From NCBI GenBank assembly GCA_025464045.1, contig JAODBQ010000316.1, positions 1-7,269 of the forward strand: a DNA stretch of 7,269 bases. The letters are read 5' to 3'. The position numbers and the translations under genes were made by a program. Under the pieces are notes generated by a model. It saw only the letters and a list, made by a program, of their open reading frames with translations, made no database searches and was not told the DNA's origin. Position 1 is the first letter of the stretch. Each line of letters starts with the position of its first letter. Positions 1-6,151 of the stretch are shown in pieces. The stretch is from Ilumatobacteraceae bacterium. GTDB lineage: Bacteria; Actinomycetota; Acidimicrobiia; Acidimicrobiales; Ilumatobacteraceae.

Positions 1-1238
1 TCGGCGCGGTTGCGCAGCGAGAGCTCGTCCAGCGGCGCCGCGTAGAGGTTCTCGTACGAGCCGCGGATCCACGCCCCGACGACGGCGCGATCGAGCGGCT
101 CGACGGCTCGTGCCGCGAGCGACCGACGAACCACCGGACCGAGCGGATGGTCGGCAGCGTCGGTCGCGGCGGCCGTCGCGAGATCGTGCTCGATGGCAGC
201 GTCGATCTGCTGCAGCCGCCGCTGCTGCGCGACCGGCAGCGCACCCGATCCGGCCACGAACGTCGTGGTGCGCGCCCAGCTCCAGGCCACCGAGTCCAGG
301 CCGGCCAAGGGGTGGCCGATCGTGCCGTGCAGCCACGCGCCACCGAGGTGCAACGGCACCCCGATCGTGCGGTCGGTCGCCGCTCGACCGCCAGGTCGCG
401 GACCTGCTTCGAGCACGCGCACGTCCAACCCGCCCTCGCGCAGCCGGGCAGCGGCGGCGAGTCCGGCAAGCCCCGCGCCGACGACGACGGCGCGGCGATG
501 ACCCTCGGCGATCACCGCCGCCGCGGCACGCTCCCCGCTGAACCACGCGCCGTGCATCGTGCCCGGCGACGCCGACCACGTGTGCTCGCCCGCGAACCAC
601 AGGCCAGGCGCAGCCTCCTCACCGAGCGCGTCGCGGTGGGCGGACGTGCCGCCCGGGCGGAGGAACGAGTACGCGCCGGCGATGTCGGGGTTCCCGCTCC
701 ACGTCGACGCCACCGAACGCCGCGCCGCGTTCGGGCTCGTGCGGCGCACCATCACCGCCGCCGGTGTGCCGTTGGCCGTCGCCGTTCCCGCGGGACGCCA
801 GCCACGCGTCGCGTAGTACGCCTCCTGCCCCGCGGTGAACAGGAACACCTCGTCGTGACCGAGCTCGCCGGCGAGCGCCACGCACCGGGCCGTCAACGTC
901 GCGCCGACGCCGCGTCCGCGCGCGTGCGGCATCACCCACAGGCTCGCCAGCCACGGGCCGACGTCGTTCCATCCGGCGAGATCGTCGCTGGCCAGCAGGC
1001 ACACGGAGCCGGCGAGCGTGGCCAACGAGCGCTCGGGTCCGTCGAACGCGAGGAGCGTGCGCGGCACACCGGGTTCGGCGGACATGCCTGCGAACTCGGC
1101 CGCGGCGATGTCCTCGTTCCACACCGTCGGGTCGTAGAGGTGCGCCCACTCCGCCGCGTGCAGCTGGGCCAGCGCGCGGTGGAACGGCTCGCGGTCGGCG
1201 GGGCGGGCGATGTCGGTGAGGTCGACGATGTCGAGCAC
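1..1238 (-). CDS. GNAT acetyltransferase fused to flavin amine oxidase, domains in permuted order (3' end outside window)
   Basis: This is one open frame with no stop, running off the window at base 1 (412 codons visible). Residues about 1-165 look like a GNAT N-acetyltransferase. The acetyl-CoA loop is RGRGVG (107-112), preceded by the strand LWVMPHA and followed by a YYATRGW segment typical of GNAT ends. Residues about 179-245 match the C-terminal end of flavin amine oxidases: GAYSF (188-192), LWFAGEH (213-219), then an HGAWFSGERAA helix. Only about seven residues later comes the amine oxidase N-terminus: the FAD-binding VVVGAGLAG (251-259), E277 at the ribose-binding position, and GGR (283-285). 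The usual order is the reverse. The product is probably a cytoplasmic FAD enzyme that oxidises an amine, with an attached acetyltransferase; the substrate is unknown. I chose GTG at 1238 because a CACACT -10-like box lies six bases upstream. An in-frame GTG at 1253 is the alternative. Neither has a Shine-Dalgarno sequence. Confidence 0.85.
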   Translation of the reverse strand, partial: MLDIVDLTDIARPADREPFHRALAQLHAAEWAHLYDPTVWNEDIAAAEFAGMSAEPGVPRTLLAFDGPERSLATLAGSVCLLASDDLAGWNDVGPWLASLWVMPHARGRGVGATLTARCVALAGELGHDEVFLFTAGQEAYYATRGWRPAGTATANGTPAAVMVRRTSPNAARRSVASTWSGNPDIAGAYSFLRPGGTSAHRDALGEEAAPGLWFAGEHTWSASPGTMHGAWFSGERAAAAVIAEGHRRAVVVGAGLAGLAAAARLREGGLDVRVLEAGPRPGGRAATDRTIGVPLHLGGAWLHGTIGHPLAGLDSVAWSWARTTTFVAGSGALPVAQQRRLQQIDAAIEHDLATAAATDAADHPLGPVVRRSLAARAVEPLDRAVVGAWIRGSYENLYAAPLDELSLRNRA

Positions 1239-1244
1239 GCAGCC

Positions 1245-1250
1245 AGTGTG
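1245..1250 (-). promoter_or_regulatory. Possible -10 box of a leaderless promoter for the GNAT-amine oxidase gene
   Basis: CACACT on the minus strand lies six bases before the GTG at 1238. This spacing puts transcription start at or next to the start codon, as in actinobacterial leaderless mRNAs. The first base departs from the TANNNT consensus and I see no convincing -35. The call is inferred from spacing and from the lack of a Shine-Dalgarno sequence. Confidence 0.35.
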
Positions 1251-1282
1251 CACGCTGGGCGAGTGGCACGCGTCGCAGCTGC

Positions 1283-1288
1283 TAGACG
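1283..1288 (+). promoter_or_regulatory. Possible -10 box of a leaderless promoter for the dimethylformamidase-like gene
   Basis: TAGACG, followed by T, lies six bases before the ATG at 1295, and no purine-rich ribosome site precedes that ATG. The last base of the hexamer is G where TANNNT expects T, so the match is imperfect. With the opposing box at 1245-1250 it makes the 56-bp gap a compact divergent promoter region that could be co-regulated. Confidence 0.3.
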
Positions 1289-1294
1289 TGCGCC

Positions 1295-2866
1295 ATGACC
1301 GAGGACTTCACCGGGTACGACGCGGTCGAGGGGTACTGCGGCCGGCTGAGCTACGTCGCCGGCGAGACGATGACGTTGCACGTGTCGTCGACCAGCGCGC
1401 GGTACGACGTGGCGATCCATCGCTGGGGCGCGGAGCGCGTCGAGGTGTGGCGGCGCGAGGGCGTGATCGGCCAGCGGCACGACGTGCCGGACGACGCCGA
1501 CGCGCACGGCTGCGGATGGCCGGCGGCGGTCGAGCTCACGTTGGACGCTGGCTGGCGCAGCGGCTTCTACGACGTCACCCTCACGGCGCACGGCGCCGCA
1601 CCCGAGCACGACGTCGGCCACGCGTGCTTCGTCGTACGCGCCGCTGAACCGACCGCCTCGCGGCTGCTCGTGCTGGCGACGAACACCTACAACGCGTACA
1701 ACGCGTGGGGCGGCCGCAGCCTCTACACCGGCGGGGACCACGTCTCGTTCCGTCGGCCGTTCGGCAGGGGGATGATCGACCGCATCGGCACCGCGCGTGA
1801 CGACCGCAAGGCGCGGCCACTGCGGTGGGCGGAGGAGCCGGACGTCGACGGCGACGTCTACGAGCGCCACCGCGCCGTCCACGGTCTCCCCGGGTACATC
1901 GGTTCCGCAGGTTGGTTCACCTACGAGCGACGGTTCGTCGAGTGGGCGGAGGGCAGCGGCTACGAGCTCGACCTGGCGATCTCGTCGGACCTCGAGGAGC
2001 ATCCCGACGTCGTCGACGGCTACGAGCTCGTGCTCGGCGTCGGTCACGACGAGTACTGGTCGGCACTGGCGCGCAACACCGTCGAATCGTTCGTGCGCAC
2101 GGGTGGCACGTACGCCAGCCTCTCCGGGAACACCATGTTCTGGCAGGTCCGCCTCGAGGACGGCGGCGACACGATGGTCTGTCACAAGTACTCGGCTCAC
2201 GACACCGACCCGGTCGTCGGTGCCGGCCGTCCGCAGGGGATGACCGGGATGTGGTGCGACCCGCTCGTCGGACGGCCGGAGACCACGTTCCTCGGCGCCG
2301 GCTCGGCCTATGGGCTGTACAGCCGCTTCGGCGCGGCGACGCCGCGTGGCTCCGGCGCGTTCACGGTCTACCGCGACGACCACTGGCTCCTTGCCGGCAC
2401 CGGTCTGCGCTACGGCGACCTGCTCGGCGCGAAGCACGGGGTGGTCGGCTACGAGACGGTCGGCTGCCGGCTCGGCCTGGACGAGCTCCAGCTGCCCGTC
2501 GCGGCCGGCGGCGACGGCACGCCGGAGGAGATCGAGGTCGTTGCGTTCACCCCGGCATCGAACCTGGCGGCGGGGGAGTACCCCGCGTCGATCGCGGCGC
2601 TGGAGGATCAGGGCGATCTCGAGTTCATCGCCACTCGCCTGCATGGCGGCGTGGACGACGCATCGCTCGCCCGCGTGCGCCACGGGAACGCAGTGATGGT
2701 CGTCTGCCGACCGTTCGGCGCGCGCGGCGGCGAGGTGATCACGATCGGCACCACCGACTGGGTGTTCGGCCTCGCCGACGATCCCGCGGTCGGACGGGTG
2801 ACCCGCAACGTCCTCGATCGCACGGAGCGATCGAGCCGCGACGCCGAACCTACGCTGCCGGCATGA
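1295..2866 (+). CDS. N,N-dimethylformamidase large-subunit-like protein
   Basis: This 523-residue protein resembles the C-terminal catalytic region of the N,N-dimethylformamidase large (beta) subunit. That enzyme hydrolyses DMF to dimethylamine and formate at a mononuclear iron bound by two Tyr and one carboxylate. Visible signatures are a beta-rich N-terminal part (about 1-115), NTYNAYNAWGG (130-140) followed by SLY, and GHDEYWS (250-256). H251 and E253 have the H-x-E spacing I recall for the Paracoccus iron site, and SGNTMFWQ (277-284) follows. A Tyr in NTYNAYN probably supplies one iron ligand; I could not place the second. Characterised large subunits are about 760 residues, and the N-terminal lectin-like domain is missing here. 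No small-subunit gene is visible. I see no signal peptide, so the protein is probably cytoplasmic. Many actinobacterial proteins carry this family name without a proven substrate, so the family is fairly sure but DMF as substrate is not. Its stop overlaps the next start by 4 bp. Confidence 0.85.
   Translation: MTEDFTGYDAVEGYCGRLSYVAGETMTLHVSSTSARYDVAIHRWGAERVEVWRREGVIGQRHDVPDDADAHGCGWPAAVELTLDAGWRSGFYDVTLTAHGAAPEHDVGHACFVVRAAEPTASRLLVLATNTYNAYNAWGGRSLYTGGDHVSFRRPFGRGMIDRIGTARDDRKARPLRWAEEPDVDGDVYERHRAVHGLPGYIGSAGWFTYERRFVEWAEGSGYELDLAISSDLEEHPDVVDGYELVLGVGHDEYWSALARNTVESFVRTGGTYASLSGNTMFWQVRLEDGGDTMVCHKYSAHDTDPVVGAGRPQGMTGMWCDPLVGRPETTFLGAGSAYGLYSRFGAATPRGSGAFTVYRDDHWLLAGTGLRYGDLLGAKHGVVGYETVGCRLGLDELQLPVAAGGDGTPEEIEVVAFTPASNLAAGEYPASIAALEDQGDLEFIATRLHGGVDDASLARVRHGNAVMVVCRPFGARGGEVITIGTTDWVFGLADDPAVGRVTRNVLDRTERSSRDAEPTLPA
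2851..2856 (+). promoter_or_regulatory. Possible internal -10 box (leaderless) for the enoyl-CoA hydratase gene
   Basis: TACGCT fits TANNNT and sits six bases before the ATG at 2863, inside the last codons of the upstream gene. The spacing suits a leaderless transcript, which would let the hydratase be expressed independently of the dimethylformamidase-like gene. No clear -35 is seen, and a chance match in coding sequence is possible. Confidence 0.3.
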
Positions 2867-3621
2867 CGCCCGTGGTCCGCTCCGAGGTCGACGGTGGCAC
2901 GGCCACCATCACCCTCGATTCGCCTGCCAACCGCAACGCACTGTCGTCGCGCCTCCTCGAGCAGCTCAGTGCCGCGCTCGACGCGGCCGTTGCCGACGAC
3001 GCCGTGCGCAGCATCGTGCTGACAGGTGCGGGCACCGTGTTCTGCGCCGGGGCCGACCTCGTCGACCCGCCGGGGAACACGCCAGGGGCGCGCTTCGGGT
3101 TCCCGACGATCCTGCAGACGATCCAGACGTGCCCGAAGCCGGTGATCGGGAAGATCAACGGCCACGTCCGCGCCGGTGGCCTCGGTCTCGTCGCCGCCTG
3201 CGACCTGGCCATCGCCCCGCACGACGCGACCTTCGCGTTCAGCGAGGTCCGCATCGGTGTGATCCCGGCGATCATCGCGGTCGTCTGCCAGCCGGTGATG
3301 ACGCCACGCTCGTTCGCCCGACACGTGCTCACCGGCGCGGTCTTCGACGCTGCCGCGGCGGCGGCGAGCGGTCTCGTGACGGAGGTCGTCGACCATGCCG
3401 AGCTCGACGCCGCGGTGTCGGCGCTGACCTCCGACTTCCGCCTCGCCGCGCCGGACGCGATCGCCCGTGCCAAGTCGTTGATCGCCGAGCTGCCGCTGAA
3501 GCCCCTCGACGCGCAGTGGGAGTGGACGGCAGCCATCTCGGCGGTCCAGTTCCAGGCCGCCGACGCGGTCGAGGGCATCGCTGCGTTCCGCGAGAAGCGA
3601 CCGCCGCGCTGGGCGACGTGA
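2863..3621 (+). CDS. Enoyl-CoA hydratase/isomerase family protein (LiuC/AtuE-like active site)
   Basis: This 252-residue protein has the usual crotonase length. The oxyanion-hole segments are CAGADL (61-66) and NGHVRAGGLGL (99-109), followed by ACD (112-114), and the second active-site block is FSEVRIGVIPAII (126-138). E128 matches the second catalytic Glu (E164 of rat mitochondrial hydratase). The position of the first Glu (E144) is Gly108. The SEVRIG-x-x-PA-x-I pattern with Gly at that site resembles, from memory, the glutaconyl-CoA hydratases of leucine and terpenoid catabolism (LiuC, AtuE). A branched-chain or glutaconyl-type CoA substrate is therefore more likely than a plain fatty enoyl-CoA, but this is inferred. 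The start is fixed by the ATGA overlap with the upstream gene, which implies translational coupling. The same frame stays open far upstream without homology, so the longer version is spurious. The product is cytoplasmic and ends in the family-typical FREKRPPRW. Confidence 0.92.
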   Translation: MTPVVRSEVDGGTATITLDSPANRNALSSRLLEQLSAALDAAVADDAVRSIVLTGAGTVFCAGADLVDPPGNTPGARFGFPTILQTIQTCPKPVIGKINGHVRAGGLGLVAACDLAIAPHDATFAFSEVRIGVIPAIIAVVCQPVMTPRSFARHVLTGAVFDAAAAAASGLVTEVVDHAELDAAVSALTSDFRLAAPDAIARAKSLIAELPLKPLDAQWEWTAAISAVQFQAADAVEGIAAFREKRPPRWAT

Positions 3622-3637
3622 GCACGGCGGGCTGATC

Positions 3638-3662
3638 CCACGGCACGGCCGCGGAACCGTGG
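3638..3662 (+). other. Small hairpin after the enoyl-CoA hydratase gene, possible weak terminator
   Basis: CCACGG (3638-3643) pairs with CCGTGG (3657-3662) around a 13-base loop in the 65-bp gap before the lipoprotein gene. There is no T-tract. In DNA this GC-rich a 6-bp stem can arise by chance, so the support is weak. Confidence 0.2.
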
Positions 3663-3686
3663 CGTCGTCACCGGCGTCGAACCGGC

Positions 3687-5090
3687 ATGAACCGGCTGCT
3701 CGTCCTCGCTCCACTCGCCGCGCTGACGTTCGCCGCGTGCGGCTCGGTCGGCGACAGCGCGCCGCCTCCGGGGACGTCGCCGACGCGACCGCCGGCGACG
3801 ACGGGCAGCGCGGTGGGCGAGGGTTGGATCGGCGGCGAGCCGGACTGGTCAGCGGCCGAGCGCGCCGGCGGGGGCGATCACGACGCGGTCCTCGGCGATG
3901 CGACGGGCGAGCGTTCCTCGTCAGCAGGCGCGGCGGTGCCGATGGCCGCGGCGACGACCGCCGCCGCTGCCGCCGCACCGAGCGCTGACGACGGGCCGGT
4001 CGCCGGCAGTGCGCTGCGCGCCGGCAGCGTCGACGACAACGCCGACTTCACCGGTTACCTCGACTACCTCGCGCGGTACCGCTCGCTCGGGCTGCCGTCG
4101 CGACCGTTCGACCCCGCCGGGCGGATCGTCGTGTCGGTGACGGGCGCCGACGGCCTCCCGGCGATGGGCGTGCCGGTCACCGTCACCGCCCCTGACGCGG
4201 CCGTCGTCACGTTGCGCACGAGCGTGGACGGGCGGGCGATCTTCCTACCGGCCACGTACGGCGATGTGCAGTCCCGCTACCACGTTGCCGTCACCGGCGA
4301 CGCGGCCGAGGCCGACGCGACCCCCGGGACCGACGTCGGCCTGAGCCTGACGACGAACGGCGGCGCGGCAGTCGGTGTGCCGGTGGACGTGCTGTTCCTG
4401 CTCGACGTGACCGGGTCGATGGGCGACGAGATCGATCAGCTGAAGGCGACCATCGCCGACGTCGCGATCCAGCTGGCCGAGCTCCCGGAACGCCCCGACA
4501 TCCGCTTCGGGATGACGCTCTTCCGCGACGAGGGCGACGCGTTCGTGACGTCGACGTTCGACTTCACCGGCGACGTCGCCACGTTCGAGGCGGCCCTCGC
4601 CGACGTGGTCGCCGACGGCGGCGGTGACACGCCCGAGGCGGTCGACGAGGCCTTCGCCGCCGCGCTGGACCGGCCGCACTGGCGAGATCCGGCGACGGCG
4701 GCGCAGCTCGTGTTCCTCGTCGGCGACGCCGCGCCGCACGTCGAGCGCGACGTGCAGCAGGCGTACCCCGATTCGATCCACGCCGCGCAGGCGCGAGGCG
4801 TCACCGTCCACGTCGTGGCGGCGTCGGCGACCGACGACGCGGCCGAACACGCCTTCCGGGCGATCGCCGAGGGCACCGGCGGACGGTTCGTGTTCCTCGC
4901 CTACGGCGCCGGCGGTGCGGCGCTGGGCGAGCACACCGACATCGCCGCCACGGACTACGAGGAGCTCAGCCTCGACGACCTCGTCGTGCGCCTCGTCTCC
5001 GAAGCGCTCGACACCCTCACCGGCACGGTCACACCCACTCCGAGCACGACGTCCACCGTCGTCGCACCGACGAACCCGCCGGGCCAGTAG
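3687..5090 (+). CDS. Surface lipoprotein with von Willebrand factor A domain
   Basis: This 467-residue protein begins with a lipoprotein signal: MNR, a hydrophobic stretch, and TFAAC with Cys18 as the lipidation site. A disordered Pro/Thr/Gly/Ala-rich region follows (about 19-115). Residues about 142-205 look like an Ig-like or carboxypeptidase-regulatory-like beta domain (GADGLPAMGVPVTVTAP, then DGRAIFLPA). The vWA domain runs from about 231 to 440. Its MIDAS is DVTGS (240-244), with a likely third-loop Thr in GGGDTPEAVD (T315) and the Asp of LVGDAAPH (D347), so divalent-metal-dependent ligand binding looks intact. The tail (448-467) is Thr/Pro-rich and has no sortase motif. The probable role is adhesion or assembly of an extracellular partner at the outer face of the membrane; the partner is unknown. 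No Shine-Dalgarno sequence precedes the ATG, but the start directly before a clean signal peptide is convincing. The gene is 65 bp from the upstream gene and seems to be its own unit. Confidence 0.88.
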   Translation: MNRLLVLAPLAALTFAACGSVGDSAPPPGTSPTRPPATTGSAVGEGWIGGEPDWSAAERAGGGDHDAVLGDATGERSSSAGAAVPMAAATTAAAAAAPSADDGPVAGSALRAGSVDDNADFTGYLDYLARYRSLGLPSRPFDPAGRIVVSVTGADGLPAMGVPVTVTAPDAAVVTLRTSVDGRAIFLPATYGDVQSRYHVAVTGDAAEADATPGTDVGLSLTTNGGAAVGVPVDVLFLLDVTGSMGDEIDQLKATIADVAIQLAELPERPDIRFGMTLFRDEGDAFVTSTFDFTGDVATFEAALADVVADGGGDTPEAVDEAFAAALDRPHWRDPATAAQLVFLVGDAAPHVERDVQQAYPDSIHAAQARGVTVHVVAASATDDAAEHAFRAIAEGTGGRFVFLAYGAGGAALGEHTDIAATDYEELSLDDLVVRLVSEALDTLTGTVTPTPSTTSTVVAPTNPPGQ

Positions 5091-5124
5091 GCGCCCCACC
5101 GTTGGCGAGCGGGGAGACGCACAA

Positions 5125-5167
5125 CGGCCGCGGACGAGACGGCTCGCGCGCGTCTCGTCCTCGGCCG
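5125..5167. terminator. Strong hairpin between convergent genes, probable bidirectional terminator
   Basis: A 17-base left arm (5125-5141) pairs with 5151-5167 around a 9-base loop (GCTCGCGCG), with a single mismatch (C5131 against T5161). It lies in the 103-bp space where the vWA lipoprotein gene and the leftward ferritin-like gene converge, 34 bp from one stop and 26 bp from the other. There is no clear T-tract on either side, which is common for high-GC actinobacterial terminators. Confidence 0.75.
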
Positions 5168-5193
5168 CTGCTCCCGCCGGCCGTTCGTCGTGG

Positions 5194-6123
5194 TCAGGAC
5201 GTGATCAGTGCCCCGTTGATGCCTGCGAGGGGGTTGGCACCGGGGAAGAACGCACGGTCGCTGGGGAAGATGTCCGTGGTCGTCTGGGCGAGTGCCGCCA
5301 TGCGCAGCACCGCTGCGTGCCGCGCCTCGACACCGCCGATCGTCATGATCGTCGAACGCAGTGCGGGTGTGGACAGGGCCCCACCGGCGAAGACGTACGT
5401 CTGGGCCGCCGCCTCCTCGAGCGCGACGGCGATCATCACCGCGTCGGCCTCGGTCTTCGCGGCCTTGAGCTTCGGCGCGATGAGCGCGTCGAAGACGGCC
5501 TTGTTCTGCGCGGTGACCACCGCGCCGCCGGCACCCTTGATTGCGCCGTTGAGCGCGTCCAGGTGCTGTTGGTGGTGGCCCGCGAACAGCGTCGCCGCGT
5601 CCTTCACGGCTGCCGTCGTCAGCAACGCTGCAGCGGTGCCGTAGACGTCCACGGCGAGCTTCTCCAGCGATGCCGCGGTGCGTGCCAGCACCAGGTCCAT
5701 CGCCGCGCCGCCGGCGGCTGTCGTTCCCGGCGCACCCGTGGTGCCGGACGCGCCCGTCGTGGCCGGTGCCATCGCCGTGCCGGGTGCCATCGTCGTCGCC
5801 GCGCCGGTGGTGCCCGTCGCGGCCGTGGTCGCGGGGGCGCCGGTGCTCACCGGGGTCGTGGCCTTGGTGTCGTTGTCCGAACCGCAGGCCGCCAGCACGG
5901 CGGCACCGAGGATCGTCGCGCCACCGATCTTGAACAGCCCACGGCGGGTCGGCGAGGGGACGCCGAGGACGGTCGCCTGCTGATCCGCGCTCATCCTCTC
6001 GTCACCGCTGATCATCCGGTCGAGCAGCTCGCGCCACCTCGGCATGACACCGGCGTTCATCTGTTCGATCGTGCGCAGCTCACGCCGGAGCTGATCGTTG
6101 CTCATCTCTTCGTTGATCGTCAT
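5194..6123 (-). CDS. Ferritin-like domain protein, probable Tat-exported lipoprotein
   Basis: This 309-residue protein has a charged N-terminal stretch (1-58), the Tat motif TRRGLFKIG (59-67), a hydrophobic core and the lipobox VLAAC with Cys80. A Thr/Ala/Gly/Pro-rich linker (about 87-140) leads to a four-helix ferritin-like domain (about 142-283). Likely metal ligands are E154 (helix 1), GHHQQH (182-187, helix 2), E236/E237 (helix 3) and EARH (266-269, helix 4, E-x-x-H). Helix 2 carries HHxxH where classical ferritins have ExxH. The family resembles the Ferritin_2/DUF4439 group, whose biochemical role is mostly unknown. A membrane-anchored, extracytoplasmic di-metal protein is the best reading. 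ATG 6123 is chosen for the AAGGA site eight bases upstream; the same frame extends further without support. It is the last gene of the leftward cluster, 28 bp after its paralogue, so it is very likely co-transcribed. It should fold before export, as Tat substrates do. Confidence 0.88.
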   Translation of the reverse strand: MTINEEMSNDQLRRELRTIEQMNAGVMPRWRELLDRMISGDERMSADQQATVLGVPSPTRRGLFKIGGATILGAAVLAACGSDNDTKATTPVSTGAPATTAATGTTGAATTMAPGTAMAPATTGASGTTGAPGTTAAGGAAMDLVLARTAASLEKLAVDVYGTAAALLTTAAVKDAATLFAGHHQQHLDALNGAIKGAGGAVVTAQNKAVFDALIAPKLKAAKTEADAVMIAVALEEAAAQTYVFAGGALSTPALRSTIMTIGGVEARHAAVLRMAALAQTTTDIFPSDRAFFPGANPLAGINGALITS

Positions 6124-6131
6124 CGTCGTGT

Positions 6132-6136
6132 TCCTT
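6132..6136 (-). promoter_or_regulatory. Ribosome binding site of the distal ferritin-like gene
   Basis: AAGGA on the minus strand, eight bases before ATG 6123. It decides that start against a longer in-frame extension which would overlap the end of the neighbouring gene. Confidence 0.75.
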
Positions 6137-6151
6137 CGGTCGTTCCGGGGC

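Noticed and set aside
619..1269. Minus-strand frame overlapping the GNAT-amine oxidase gene
   Set aside because: Its translation is Arg/His-rich without motifs. The sister frame on the same strand has clear GNAT and FAD signatures.
932..2683. Long minus-strand open frame opposite the dimethylformamidase-like gene
   Set aside because: It is Arg/Ala/Val-rich with no recognisable motif and lies antisense to two genes with clear family signatures. It is a typical high-GC shadow frame.
1825..2862. In-frame upstream extension of the enoyl-CoA hydratase
   Set aside because: The added residues are Arg-rich shadow sequence of the dimethylformamidase-like gene. The crotonase fold begins at ATG 2863, which has the ATGA overlap.
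5102..5983. Plus-strand Ala/Val-rich frames opposite the lipoprotein ferritin-like gene
   Set aside because: They mirror the Thr/Ala linker and helices of the minus-strand gene and have no ribosome site or motif of their own.
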